NCBI RefSeq assembly: GCF_900215315.1
Contig: NZ_OBEB01000001.1
Location: 372,001 to 436,000, forward strand
DNA length: 64,000 nucleotides
Direction of reading: 5' to 3'
DNA from: Arsukibacterium tuosuense
GTDB lineage: Bacteria > Pseudomonadota > Gammaproteobacteria > Enterobacterales > Alteromonadaceae
Shown piece by piece: positions 48,171-57,901 of the stretch; position 1 is the first letter of the stretch; each line of letters starts with the position of its first letter. Under the pieces are notes generated by a model. It was given only the letters and a program-made list of their open reading frames with translations, was not told the origin of the DNA and did not search any database. Made by a program: the position numbers and the translations under genes.

Positions 48171-51100
48171 ATGATTGATTTGATATTACAGTTTGCCCTC
48201 AAGCGCCGCTATCTGGTGCTGGGGTTAACCTTACTGCTGATCATTGCCGGCGTTTACAACGCACAACGCCTGCCAATGGATGCCGTGCCCGATATTACTA
48301 ACGTCCAGGTACAAATTAATACTGCTGCACCGGGCTATTCGCCACTGGAAGCAGAGCAACGGCTAACGGTGATCATTGAAAATGCCATGGCTGGCTTACC
48401 CAGGCTGCAATACAGCCGATCGCTATCGCGCTATGGCATGTCACAGGTAACGGTTGTTTTTAACGATGGTACCGACATTTACTGGGCTCGCCAGCAGGTG
48501 TCAGAGCGCTTACAAGCAGTAAGAGCAAAGCTGCCTGCAGACACCAACCCGACTCTGGGCCCTGTCGCTACCGGCCTGGGTGAAATTTTCATGTATACCG
48601 TCAGTGCGAAGCCGGAGGCCTTAAAAGACGACGGTACCGCTTACAATGCCGAAGACCTGCGCACATTGCAGGATTGGCTGATAAAACCGCAGCTGGTTAA
48701 TGTTAAAGGTGTCACAGAAGTGAATACCATTGGTGGTTATCAACGCCAGTATCAGGTGGCGCCCGATCCGGCCAGACTGTTAGCCTTTAAACTGACCCTG
48801 GACGATATCGCCACTGCCCTTCATCGCAATAACAGTAATGTCGGCGCTGGTTATATTGAGCAACGAGGTGAACAGTGGCTGGTGCGCTCACCCGGTCAGC
48901 TACGAAACCTTGATGATATCAACTCGCTGATTGTCGCAAAACGTGATGATGCGCCGGTGCGGCTGCGCGATGTTGCCGGGGTGTATCTAGGCAAGGAACT
49001 GCGCACCGGCGCTGCCAGCCTCAATGGTGAAGAAACCGTACTGGGTACTGTGTTTATGCTAATGGGTGAAAACAGTCGAACCGTGTCTCAGGCGGTGGCC
49101 GAGAAACTGCTTGAGGTTAACCGTTCATTGCCGGACGGTGTCAGTGCACAAGCCGTGTATAACCGAACTACTCTGGTAGACAGAACCATTGCTACCGTGC
49201 AAAAAAACCTGTTTGAAGGCGCAGTGCTGGTTATTGTCGTCCTGTTTATATTTTTGGGTAATATCCGCGCTGCGCTTATTACCGCGTTGGTTATTCCACT
49301 TAGCATGCTATTTGCTATAAGTGGCATGGCTATTAATAAAGTCAGTGGTAATCTGATGAGCTTAGGTGCTATCGACTTTGGTTTAATGGTTGATGGTGCG
49401 GTAATCGTTGTCGAGAATTGCCTGCGCCGTTTAGGCTTGGCCCAGCACAGAACAGGCCGGTTACTGACCCTGGACGAGCGCTTAAGCGAAGTATATCAGG
49501 CTACCCGTGAAGTATTTACCCCGGCAGTGTTTGGTGTGTTGATTATCATGCTGGTATTTATGCCTGTTTTTGCCCTAAGCGGCGTTGAGGGCAAAATGTT
49601 TCATCCAATGGCCTTTACCGTTATTGCCGCACTGGCAGGTGCCGTGCTGCTGGCTATTACCTTTGTACCGGCTGCAGTTGCTATTTTTGTCCGTGGTCGG
49701 GTTAAAGAACAGGACTCGGCCCTGATGCGCAGATTAAAAAGTGGCTACTCGGCCGTGCTCAGACAGAGCCTGCACCACTCAGGACTGTTTATTGGCGTTG
49801 CCCTGCTCATGATGGCGGCCGTTTTCTGGCAAGGCAGCAAGTTGGGTAGAGAGTTTATGCCACAATTAGATGAAGGCGATATTGCGTTGCATGCACTGCG
49901 GATACCCGGCACCGGCTTAAATCAGTCACTGCAAATGCAGCTGTTGCTGGAGCGTGAAATAGCTGCCATGCCTCAGGTAGCGCGGGTATTTAGTAAACTG
50001 GGTACCGCAGAAATTGCCACGGATCCGATGCCACCTAATGTGGCAGACACCTTTGTGATGTTAAAACCTCAATCACAGTGGCCAGATACCAACATGAGTA
50101 AAGCTGACTTTATTACCTTATTGCGTCAAACCGTTGCAGCCGTGCCGGGCAATAACTACGAGTTTACCCAGCCCATTGAAATGCGCTTTAACGAGCTGAT
50201 TGCCGGTGTACGTAGCGATGTTGCCCTGCGAATTTATGGTGATGACCTGGCTGAACTGGCCAGGCTTGCTGAGGACGCGACGGCACTACTGGCAACCGTG
50301 CCCGGTGCAGTTGATGTGCGAATGGAGCAGGCAACGGGCTTACCGATGTTATCAATTGAACCTGACCGTGAACACCTGGCACTATTAGGAATTGATGTAG
50401 CGACCGTACAACAGAGTATTCAAACTATGGTGGGCGGAACACAAGCCGGACTTATTTACGAGGGTGATAAAGCGTTTGCCCTGATCATCCGGGCAGATGA
50501 GAGCTTAAGAAGCGACCCACAGCAATTAAAACGGTTACCCATAGCGCTGCCGGGTATGGCGGGTAACCACACCGAGTTAACCTATGTCCCTCTTGGTGAA
50601 GTCGCGCATTTTAATGAACTTAATGCGCCTAATCAGATAAACCGGGAAAGCGCTAAACGTAATGTCGTTGTCAGCGCCAATGTTTCAGGCCGTGATCTTG
50701 GCAGTTTTATCAGTGAAACCAGACAATTGATGGTTGATAAACTTGCACTGCCAGCCGGCTACTGGCTTGTATATGGTGGTACTTTTGAGCAACTGCAATC
50801 GGCATCTAATCGTCTGATGTGGGTAGTGCCACTAACCTTGCTAATGATTTTTGGCCTGCTGTTTAGTGCCCTTAACTCAGCAAAAGATGCATTAGTGGTA
50901 TTTAGCGGCGTACCGCTGGCACTAACCGGTGGTTTTGCGGCATTAATGCTGCGCGATATGCCATTGTCAATCTCTGCTGCGGTAGGCTTTATCGCGTTAT
51001 CTGGTATTGCCGTGCTTAATGGCGTGGTGATGCTGGCAATGATTCAGCAATTGCGTGAAAAGGGCCTTAGGTTGTCTGAGGCAATACAACAAGGCGCCTT

Positions 51101-51299
51101 GCAGCGTTTAAGGCCGGTGTTAATGACCGCACTGGTCGCCAGCCTTGGCTTTGTGCCAATGGCCTTTAACAGCGGTACCGGCGCTGAAGTGCAACGACCA
51201 CTGGCCACAGTGGTTATTGGCGGCATTATTTCAGCTACCTTGTTAACCCTGGTACTATTGCCGGCACTTTATAAACTGGTGCATCGCAAAACCGGCTAA
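48171..51299 (+). CDS. czcA: Heavy-metal efflux RND pump CzcA
   Basis: A 1042-residue inner-membrane proton antiporter with twelve membrane spans. The TM4 block DFGLMVDGAVIVVEN is of the Zn/Co/Cd (HME1/HME2) type; the copper-silver type reads GAMVDA instead. Two large periplasmic domains, with the usual GTAEIATDPMPPN metal-path region. AGGAG lies seven bases before the ATG and 10 bases after czcB. Together with CzcB and CzcC it forms a tripartite pump to the outside. Confidence 0.96.
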   Translation: MIDLILQFALKRRYLVLGLTLLLIIAGVYNAQRLPMDAVPDITNVQVQINTAAPGYSPLEAEQRLTVIIENAMAGLPRLQYSRSLSRYGMSQVTVVFNDGTDIYWARQQVSERLQAVRAKLPADTNPTLGPVATGLGEIFMYTVSAKPEALKDDGTAYNAEDLRTLQDWLIKPQLVNVKGVTEVNTIGGYQRQYQVAPDPARLLAFKLTLDDIATALHRNNSNVGAGYIEQRGEQWLVRSPGQLRNLDDINSLIVAKRDDAPVRLRDVAGVYLGKELRTGAASLNGEETVLGTVFMLMGENSRTVSQAVAEKLLEVNRSLPDGVSAQAVYNRTTLVDRTIATVQKNLFEGAVLVIVVLFIFLGNIRAALITALVIPLSMLFAISGMAINKVSGNLMSLGAIDFGLMVDGAVIVVENCLRRLGLAQHRTGRLLTLDERLSEVYQATREVFTPAVFGVLIIMLVFMPVFALSGVEGKMFHPMAFTVIAALAGAVLLAITFVPAAVAIFVRGRVKEQDSALMRRLKSGYSAVLRQSLHHSGLFIGVALLMMAAVFWQGSKLGREFMPQLDEGDIALHALRIPGTGLNQSLQMQLLLEREIAAMPQVARVFSKLGTAEIATDPMPPNVADTFVMLKPQSQWPDTNMSKADFITLLRQTVAAVPGNNYEFTQPIEMRFNELIAGVRSDVALRIYGDDLAELARLAEDATALLATVPGAVDVRMEQATGLPMLSIEPDREHLALLGIDVATVQQSIQTMVGGTQAGLIYEGDKAFALIIRADESLRSDPQQLKRLPIALPGMAGNHTELTYVPLGEVAHFNELNAPNQINRESAKRNVVVSANVSGRDLGSFISETRQLMVDKLALPAGYWLVYGGTFEQLQSASNRLMWVVPLTLLMIFGLLFSALNSAKDALVVFSGVPLALTGGFAALMLRDMPLSISAAVGFIALSGIAVLNGVVMLAMIQQLREKGLRLSEAIQQGALQRLRPVLMTALVASLGFVPMAFNSGTGAEVQRPLATVVIGGIISATLLTLVLLPALYKLVHRKTG

Positions 51300-51337
51300 A
51301 ACCTTGCAAAAGCCGGGCAATAACAGCAACTGCGCCG

Positions 51338-52972
51338 CTATTCCAGAACGGGCTGCAGTTGCTGCTGATACTCGGTAAACTTCTGTTGCTGTTCTGGCTC
51401 AAGTTCAGCATGCTTTAATTGTTGGCTGATGTTTTTGGCCAGGGCAATATGTCCCTCATCCAACGGTTCCTGGTTGCGTAGTGCCACCAGTACTTTCAGA
51501 ATATTCAGGGCGACATTCATATTGTTTGGCGTCAGCGAAAATGCCTGCTCTAATGAATTGAGCGCGGCATGAAATTTATTACGTTTAAAAAACTCCACCG
51601 CCATCCGGTTCAATTGTTGCGGCGTAAAGTGCACTGCTGTGCGCTCAGCCGCTTCCTGCTCGATATATTTACCCACTACCTGATTGGTCAGGCCGGTGCC
51701 GGAAATTTGCCGTTTAATCGCATCCAGTAATGATACAGCTTCTTCCCGCCGGCCGAGTTCGTGCAGGGCTTTTACTTTATCCAGGTTATCGTCAACCGAG
51801 GTTGTTGGCCGTAAACTCAGATGATTATCAACAATACTCTCTGCTTTAGTCCGCTCTTCCCGGGCCGTATGCAAGCGGGCTCTGACTACCAGAAATTGAT
51901 CTTTGAGCTGGTTAGCCAGCGGTAACTGTTTTTCCAGCTCAGTCAGCAAAATATCAGTCTGATTTAACACTTTAACGGCGTCGGCTTTATCCAGCGTAGT
52001 GGCATAATCTATACCCGAGCGCACGACATTCAACCTGAGCAGCGGCGAGTCATGAATTGAGTTTTTAGCATATTTAGCCATAGCGATGGTGGCCTGATAC
52101 TGGCCGGCATGATCGTGGTTTAATCTGGCTAAATCGAGTAAACGCTTATTACGTTCAATGTTTCTTGGCGCCAGCTGACTGGCTTTTTTAATCTCTTTAT
52201 AGGCTTGCTCGTAATCCTGCTTGCCAATGTAGTAATGAGCCAGCATATCGTAGGTAGCAAAGCGGGTATCGGTTTTATCGGTCAGTTGCTGCAGCAGAGC
52301 CTGAATATCCGCCAGTTTGTCCTGCTCCAGTAAGGCCTTGATATAGCCCAGATACACCCAGGATATTTTGTGGGTTTGCAGTAAATTATCATAGTAGACA
52401 GCGGCATCAGCAAATTCACGTAAATGCAGCAGGCACTCGCCTTTCAACCGTTTCATTTGCATATGGTATTTGGTAAGCCCGGTATTAAGTAAATGGCGCT
52501 CGGCGAAATAAATGGCTTTACTGTAGTCCTGGCGGTCTATGGCCTGGTACACATTGAACAAGGTGCGCTTTACTTCCAGGGTGACCGGCAGGCGGTTCTG
52601 AACATGTTTACTGCTTAACGGTTTTACCCAGAAATCATCCGGCTGCAGTTCAACAATACTATTGACCAGATGCTCGCTGGTCTCGGCACTGAGAAAAATC
52701 AGCACAGTGCATTTGGTGACATGGCGCTTAAATTTCAGCTCTTCCAGCAAATGAAAACCGTCTTTGTCGCTTTTAACGTTAAATGCACAAATTACAACAT
52801 GAAACGTGGTTTGCTCACAAAGGCGCAAGGCATAATAGGCGTTCTCAGCGCACTTAACATTCTCAATGCCAAGCTCAAACAGCGCCGATTTAATAACATT
52901 TTGCACCAGTACCTGATCATCAATAATCAGTACATTTAATTTATCAGAGGCAGTTAATTCTTGTTGTTCCAT
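51338..52972 (-). CDS. Receiver-domain protein with TPR repeats, phosphoacceptor Asp replaced by Ala
   Basis: A 544-residue soluble protein. Receiver domain at 12-130 with Asp18-Asp19 and the KPLS Lys (about residue 116), but the phosphoacceptor position reads VVICAFNV, i.e. Ala63 in place of Asp. Residues about 140-544 form eight to ten TPR-like helix pairs. The frame is open from a GTG at 53008; the ATG at 52970-52972 with GAGA upstream gives the better N-terminus. The role is unknown; it is convergent with czcA (38 bases). Confidence 0.85.
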   Translation of the reverse strand: MEQQELTASDKLNVLIIDDQVLVQNVIKSALFELGIENVKCAENAYYALRLCEQTTFHVVICAFNVKSDKDGFHLLEELKFKRHVTKCTVLIFLSAETSEHLVNSIVELQPDDFWVKPLSSKHVQNRLPVTLEVKRTLFNVYQAIDRQDYSKAIYFAERHLLNTGLTKYHMQMKRLKGECLLHLREFADAAVYYDNLLQTHKISWVYLGYIKALLEQDKLADIQALLQQLTDKTDTRFATYDMLAHYYIGKQDYEQAYKEIKKASQLAPRNIERNKRLLDLARLNHDHAGQYQATIAMAKYAKNSIHDSPLLRLNVVRSGIDYATTLDKADAVKVLNQTDILLTELEKQLPLANQLKDQFLVVRARLHTAREERTKAESIVDNHLSLRPTTSVDDNLDKVKALHELGRREEAVSLLDAIKRQISGTGLTNQVVGKYIEQEAAERTAVHFTPQQLNRMAVEFFKRNKFHAALNSLEQAFSLTPNNMNVALNILKVLVALRNQEPLDEGHIALAKNISQQLKHAELEPEQQQKFTEYQQQLQPVLE

Positions 52973-53220
52973 CTGGTGGTCTCTCGTCCCTGCAGTAAGC
53001 CTTAGCACAACGGCGGCTAGTCAATACAGTTATATTAGCAAGCGACTATAAATGCAAAGAAAAAAACGGCTGACAACCGGTTTTGTTATTCCAATATAAG
53101 TGAATCAACATCGCGTCCCTGCAGCAAGCAGATTTAATTCGCGCAGGCTATTGTCTGTCAGCTTAATCACCCCAAACTCAGTAGCAATACGCTTTACCAA
53201 TCACGCCAGAGGGCAAACAA

Positions 53221-53733
53221 ATGATTTTCCAACTCAGTATTATACAAGCAAGCAAAATGCTCCAAAACTTACAGCAGATTCTGGATAAAGGCGCCGCCTT
53301 TGCTGCCAGCAAAAAAGTAGATATGGCAGTGCTGTTAAACGCCCGCCTGGCACCGGACCAATTCAACCTGATCCGTCAGGTACAAATTGCCTGTGACAGC
53401 GCCAAGCTTGGCGCGGCACGCCTGACTAATCAGGTTGACAGTGCACCTAAACATGCTGATGACGAAACCACTCTGGAGCAGTTAAGCCAACGCATTGCTG
53501 ACACGGTGGCCTACCTTGCGACCTTCAGCCCGGCTGATTTTGCCGATGCTGCCAGCCAGAAAGTCAGTCAGCCACGTTGGGAAGGCAAATATTTAACCGG
53601 TGATGAGTTTTTAATCCAGCATGTGCTGCCCAACATCTATTTTCATATCACCACCGCTTACGCCATTTTGCGCCACAATGGGGTTGATGTTGGTAAGAAA
53701 GATTATCTGGGCGCCATGCCTTATAAATCGTAA
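53221..53733 (+). CDS. DUF1993 family protein
   Basis: A 170-residue soluble helical protein resembling DUF1993, a DinB-like four-helix-bundle family. The C-terminal QHVLPNIYFHITTAYAILRHNGVDVGKKDYLG segment is typical; the WEGKYLTGDEFL block precedes it. The function is unknown; DinB-like proteins usually bind a metal, with His residues as ligands, and His of FHITTAY and of QHVLP are candidates. A hairpin follows 12 bases after the stop. Confidence 0.85.
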   Translation: MIFQLSIIQASKMLQNLQQILDKGAAFAASKKVDMAVLLNARLAPDQFNLIRQVQIACDSAKLGAARLTNQVDSAPKHADDETTLEQLSQRIADTVAYLATFSPADFADAASQKVSQPRWEGKYLTGDEFLIQHVLPNIYFHITTAYAILRHNGVDVGKKDYLGAMPYKS

Positions 53734-53745
53734 TTTGCCAGTTAA

Positions 53746-53770
53746 AAACGCCAGGGCATACCTGGCGTTT
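53746..53770 (+). terminator. Rho-independent terminator after the DUF1993 gene
   Basis: AAACGCCAGG / CCTGGCGTTT, 10-bp perfect stem with a 5-base loop. It lies between two convergent genes and can serve both. Confidence 0.8.
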
Positions 53771-53804
53771 AATTATTATCTGCTACTGGGGGTTTGGCCA
53801 GTAT

Positions 53805-54821
53805 TCAGCGCTCCAGCACCACCCGATAACGGGCCTTGCCGCTGGCGACGTGGGCAATAGCTTCGTTAATTTGCTCAAACTTAAACATTTCGACCACCGG
53901 CTTAATATCGTGCTGCACTGCAAACTCCAGCATTTTTGCTATGGTTGCCGGGCTGCCGACCGGCGAGCCTGACACCGAGCGCTGCGCCATAATTAAGCTG
54001 AATACGTTTAAATCGAGTGGCTCCAGCGTGGCGCCGACAAAGTGCAGCCGGCCTTTTGGCTTTAACGTCGACAGGTACAGGTCCCAGTCCAGTTTCACAT
54101 TGACGGTTGAAATAATAAAATCAAAGCGCCCTGCGGCCTGCTCTATTTCGCTACTACTACGTGAGTTCAGGCAATGGTGAGCACCGAGTTTTTTCGCTTC
54201 ACTGGCTTTTGCTTCACTTGAGGTAAAAGCCGTCACTTCACAGCCCCAGGCGCGTAGAAATTGCAGCGCGATATGGCCCAGGCCACCAATCCCAATTACC
54301 GCCACCTTATCGGTAGGTTTTACCTCAAACTGCACCAGTGGGTTAAACACGGTAATACCGCCGCAAAATAACGGCCCGGCCGTTTTGGCATCCATTCCTT
54401 CAGGCAACGGCACCACACTGGCAGCCTTAGCCCGTACTTTTTCGGCGAAGCCACCATGGCGACCCACGATAGTCCCTTCCGCTTTGGCACAGAGGTTCTG
54501 GTCGCCACTGCCACAACTGCTGCAGACCTGGCAATAACCGGCATGCCAACCAAGGCCAACTACCTGTCCGGCACTTAAATGACTGACCCCGTCGCCGACT
54601 GCACTTATCCGTCCGACCACTTCATGTCCGGCCACCAGCGGATAGCTCGACATGCCCCACTCGTTATTCAACATCGACAAGTCTGAGTGACAAATGCCGC
54701 AATAATCGACGGAAATTTCCACTTCGTTGCGGCCAAGGGGACCGGCATCGTACTCATAAGATTCCAATTTAGTGTCCGGGCCTTTGGCGGCATAGGCCTT
54801 AATCATATTATTTGCTGCCAT
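53805..54821 (-). CDS. Zinc-dependent alcohol/aldehyde dehydrogenase (YahK/CAD type)
   Basis: A 338-residue medium-chain dehydrogenase. Catalytic zinc ligands CGICHSD and GHE; structural zinc from the four cysteines in CQVCSSCGSGDQNLC; NAD(P)-binding VIGIGGLGHIALQFL. It resembles the YahK/cinnamyl-alcohol-dehydrogenase-like group that reduces aldehydes with NADPH. It has the expected length and no obvious partner; the neighbouring rimO is divergent (206 bases). Confidence 0.93.
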   Translation of the reverse strand: MAANNMIKAYAAKGPDTKLESYEYDAGPLGRNEVEISVDYCGICHSDLSMLNNEWGMSSYPLVAGHEVVGRISAVGDGVSHLSAGQVVGLGWHAGYCQVCSSCGSGDQNLCAKAEGTIVGRHGGFAEKVRAKAASVVPLPEGMDAKTAGPLFCGGITVFNPLVQFEVKPTDKVAVIGIGGLGHIALQFLRAWGCEVTAFTSSEAKASEAKKLGAHHCLNSRSSSEIEQAAGRFDFIISTVNVKLDWDLYLSTLKPKGRLHFVGATLEPLDLNVFSLIMAQRSVSGSPVGSPATIAKMLEFAVQHDIKPVVEMFKFEQINEAIAHVASGKARYRVVLER

Positions 54822-55027
54822 TTTATCTCCCTTTTAATGGTTGATGTTGCTGTTGTGTTTGTTCCGGTAGTGTTTGCTATACAGCTTACAGTATTAACCA
54901 GATCTGCAGCCGTGCACGGAAATAAGCCAGCATTGGCTATAATTTGTACAGCGATACCTGTTTCTTCGCTGACTTTCAGGTATAATCCGCCGACTTTTTT
55001 CAGGCTCAGCCGCAATACAGAGACGCT

Positions 55028-56431
55028 ATGACAGTACAAACCTTTGACCCAAGCCAAACCACCACCCTGGATACGCCTGCCCGGGCTTTAGCAGAGCAGG
55101 CGAAAGCCGGCGCAGCCGCCGGCAATACCATAGGCTTTGTGTCACTGGGCTGTCCGAAAAACCTGGTCGATTCTGAGCGGATCCTGACCCAGTTAAAAAG
55201 CGAAGGCTACAATATTGTGCCAAGCTACGATGATGCCCAGCTGGTTATTGTTAACACCTGCGGTTTTATTGACAGCGCAGTGCAGGAGTCATTAGATACC
55301 ATAGGCGAAGCCTTAGCCGAAAATGGCAAGGTTATTGTTACCGGCTGTCTGGGCGCGCGCGAAGATGAAATTCGCCAGGTGCATCCTAACGTCCTCGGTA
55401 TTACCGGCCCGCACAGTTATGAGAACGTGTTAAAGCAGGTGCATGAATTTGTGCCCAAGCCTAAATACGACCCGTTCACCATGCTGGTGCCGGATCATGG
55501 CGTGAAATTAACGCCCAAACACTATGCCTATTTAAAAATTTCTGAAGGCTGTAACCATCGCTGTACCTTCTGCATTATTCCATCGATGCGCGGCGATTTA
55601 GTCAGCCGGCCTGTCGGTGAAGTGCTGGATGAAGCGCAGCGCCTGAAAAATGCCGGCGTTAAAGAGCTACTGGTTATTTCACAGGACACCAGTGCCTATG
55701 GCGTGGATGTGAAATACCGCACCGGCTTCTGGAATGGTGCGCCGGTAAAAACCTCAATGCAGTCATTATGTGCAGCTTTAGGCGAGATGGGCATTTGGGT
55801 ACGCTTACACTATGTGTACCCCTACCCGCATGTCGATGACATTATTCCGTTAATGGCAGAGGGAAAAGTGCTGCCGTATTTAGATATTCCGTTCCAACAC
55901 GCCAGCCCGCGTATTTTAAAGCTGATGAAGCGCCCGGGTCAGGCAGAACGGGTATTAGAGCGGATTAAAAAATGGCGGCAAATTTGCCCTGAGCTGACGA
56001 TTCGTTCCACCTTTATTGTCGGCTTTCCGGGCGAAACGGAAGAAGATTTCCAGCTGTTGCTCGATTGGTTAGATGAAGCCCAGCTTGACCGCGTCGGCTG
56101 CTTTAAATACAGCCCGGTGGAAGGTGCTAAAGCCAATGAACTAGCCGATCCGGTACCGGATGATGTAATGGAAGACCGCTACCATCGCTTTATGCAAAAG
56201 CAGCAGGCAATAAGCGCGGCCAGATTACAGGCTAAAATTGGCAAAACCATCAAAGTATTAATTGATGAAGTCGACGACGAAGGCGCCATTGGCCGAAGCT
56301 TTGCCGACGCCCCGGAAATAGACGGTGCGGTGTACTTAAACGGTTTAACCAGCGTCAAGCCCGGCGATATTATCGATGCCGTGGTAGAAGAAGCTGATGA
56401 ATATGATTTATGGGCGTCAATCGCCGAGTAA
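55028..56431 (+). CDS. rimO: Ribosomal protein S12 methylthiotransferase RimO
   Basis: A 467-residue radical-SAM enzyme that adds a methylthio group to Asp89 of ribosomal protein S12. The N-terminal domain binds a cluster through Cys in [12 protein letters not shown] and NTCGFID; the radical-SAM cluster Cys are C175, C179 and C182 in [14 protein letters not shown]-terminal TRAM domain follows (about 380-467). The protein has about 25 extra residues before the usual start, mostly polar. It ends in a strong hairpin. Confidence 0.96.
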   Translation: MTVQTFDPSQTTTLDTPARALAEQAKAGAAAGNTIGFVSLGCPKNLVDSERILTQLKSEGYNIVPSYDDAQLVIVNTCGFIDSAVQESLDTIGEALAENGKVIVTGCLGAREDEIRQVHPNVLGITGPHSYENVLKQVHEFVPKPKYDPFTMLVPDHGVKLTPKHYAYLKISEGCNHRCTFCIIPSMRGDLVSRPVGEVLDEAQRLKNAGVKELLVISQDTSAYGVDVKYRTGFWNGAPVKTSMQSLCAALGEMGIWVRLHYVYPYPHVDDIIPLMAEGKVLPYLDIPFQHASPRILKLMKRPGQAERVLERIKKWRQICPELTIRSTFIVGFPGETEEDFQLLLDWLDEAQLDRVGCFKYSPVEGAKANELADPVPDDVMEDRYHRFMQKQQAISAARLQAKIGKTIKVLIDEVDDEGAIGRSFADAPEIDGAVYLNGLTSVKPGDIIDAVVEEADEYDLWASIAE

Positions 56432-56452
56432 GGGTGTAGCAAACGCTTTCAG

Positions 56453-56479
56453 ACAGGCAGCTTAGGCTGCCTGTTTTTT
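56453..56479 (+). terminator. Rho-independent terminator of rimO
   Basis: ACAGGCAGC / GCTGCCTGT with a TTAG loop and a run of T. It lies 21 bases after the rimO stop. Confidence 0.9.
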
Positions 56480-56510
56480 AGCAATAGACACCAGCTCGCA
56501 ACAGCAACCG

Positions 56511-56912
56511 CTACTTTTCTTTGCTGGCCGGATAGTTCACCCCGGGGAAGCTGCCCGCCAGCTCTTCCTCCAGCATGTTTAGTTTTTTACTGGCTTCGTG
56601 ATCCGGCAAACCCTGATCGCGCACCTCACGCAGTATTGCCATCAGCCGGCGGCGATAATCCCAGTGCCATTCGCCGCGCTGCTCCCATTTAAAGGTACGC
56701 TGGAACAATAAAACAAAAGCAGGGATAGCAGCAATACCAGCGGATAGCTTAGTCTGACCATCACCAAAGATCTGGGCAAACGCCGGATAACTACTGGCAA
56801 TGACCACTAGAAACAACAGAATGTGATTAAGCACAAAGTCAAATTTGGAATAACGATAACGAGCGGTAATTTCTCTTTCTATTTCCGCTACCACTGCACT
56901 TTTTTCTTCCAT
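56511..56912 (-). CDS. Two-helix membrane protein resembling SLATT-domain proteins
   Basis: A 133-residue protein: N-terminal charged helix (residues 1-24), two membrane spans (about 25-46 and 56-72), then a long charged helix (78-118). The plan of a helical lead-in, two membrane helices and a helical tail, with the basic Trp-rich EWHWDYRRRL segment, is like the SLATT domain; in defence systems such proteins act as membrane-pore effectors. Sequence evidence is moderate and no SMODS synthase or other partner is nearby. I cannot name its function. Confidence 0.6.
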   Translation of the reverse strand: MEEKSAVVAEIEREITARYRYSKFDFVLNHILLFLVVIASSYPAFAQIFGDGQTKLSAGIAAIPAFVLLFQRTFKWEQRGEWHWDYRRRLMAILREVRDQGLPDHEASKKLNMLEEELAGSFPGVNYPASKEK

Positions 56913-57057
56913 GACAAAGTTCTCGCTGATTCAGAGGTGATGAGTATTATAAAAATAGCACAACCATAGACACAGAATGTTCGAGCAGAATTATTGAGAC
57001 AGGCGAGTAAAGTGCGACGAGCAAACTCGTGCTCCTTCAACCATGTTGGAGATAGCA

Positions 57058-57102
57058 ATGTTTAGTAGTAAATCGCTAAACGCTGAAACGTGCATCCTTT
57101 AA
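57058..57102 (+). CDS. Putative 14-residue peptide ORF
   Basis: MFSSKSLNAETCIL with GGAG six bases before the ATG. It lies in an otherwise empty 293-base gap (56913-57205). The gap has one short 5-bp ACGAG/CTCGT hairpin and nothing else recognised. Support is only the ribosome-binding site. Confidence 0.25.
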   Translation: MFSSKSLNAETCIL

Positions 57103-57130
57103 AACAATGTAAAACAGACTAAATTGCGAG

Positions 57131-57162
57131 CAAAAAAAAAGCACCAAACGAATGATGCTTTT
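57131..57162 (-). terminator. Rho-independent terminator of the PEP-CTERM gene
   Basis: On the minus strand AAAGCATCA / TGGTGCTTT (9-bp stem with one G-U) with a 6-base loop, followed by a run of U. It lies 44 bases after the gene's stop. Confidence 0.85.
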
Positions 57163-57205
57163 AATTTACCACTGTCAACACATAAAAAGCAGTGTGAACA
57201 TTGAC

Positions 57206-57901
57206 TTATTGTTTCTTAAATCTTCGTAACGATAAACTCAGAATACCTAAACCGAAGATAGCAAGAGTAGCAGGTTCTGGAATATCATTAACTATAGGAT
57301 CCACAGGAGCTACTGGAGTACCATCAGCAGTAGCTGCCAGCAACAGATAATTACCACCAAACCTGAAGGTTTTAAATGTTTCACCTCCTAAATCTATTCC
57401 CCTGAACTCAAATTCATTAAAACCTCCTGGGGTAGAAATAGGTGCGGACATGGTTAAATCCCAAGTTTCCAGGATATTACCCAAATCATCTAAAGCCGAA
57501 ATAAATGCATTGTCACCAACACCAGGTGCGTAATTCATGTAGGCACCAAAAAATGATATTTCAGTATCAAAAATAAGGTCGGCATAACCGGTGCCAGAAT
57601 CAACGCCAATGTAGACTGCATCTCCGCCAAAAGAGCCATTACTATTTAAGCCATAACTGCCCTGACCTATTACAGAACCTTGACCACTGTTACCACCACC
57701 GCCCGGAGCAGCTACAAAAGTGATACCACCAGGTATAGCTTCAGGACCAAAAGTAAAGTTATAACTGCCTGTTTGAAAAGCAGTCAAATCCAAGCCTGGA
57801 CCAGTATAACCGACATCGGAAGTTATTAATGTTGCATTAGCAAAGCCACCAGCTGCTAAGGTTAAACTAACCAATGCCGCTTTTAATATTTTTATGTTCA
57901 T
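57206..57901 (-). CDS. PEP-CTERM sorting-signal protein
   Basis: A 231-residue exported protein. Signal peptide at 1-23 (cleavage after FANA). The middle is Gly-, Ser- and Asn-rich, with no Cys. The C-terminus has the full PEP-CTERM tripartite signal: the Pro-Glu-Pro of DIPEPATL (about residue 208), a membrane helix, and the basic RRFKKQ end. It is meant to be cut by an exosortase, not found in this window, and placed in the envelope or biofilm matrix. The gene is AT-richer than its neighbours. A strong sigma-54 promoter lies 73 bases before the ATG and AAGGA before the start. Confidence 0.93.
   Translation of the reverse strand: MNIKILKAALVSLTLAAGGFANATLITSDVGYTGPGLDLTAFQTGSYNFTFGPEAIPGGITFVAAPGGGGNSGQGSVIGQGSYGLNSNGSFGGDAVYIGVDSGTGYADLIFDTEISFFGAYMNYAPGVGDNAFISALDDLGNILETWDLTMSAPISTPGGFNEFEFRGIDLGGETFKTFRFGGNYLLLAATADGTPVAPVDPIVNDIPEPATLAIFGLGILSLSLRRFKKQ

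Noticed and set aside
51292..51316. Terminator between czcA and the receiver-TPR gene
   Set aside because: CCGGCT / AGCCGG is only a 6-bp stem with a 13-base loop and no U-run.
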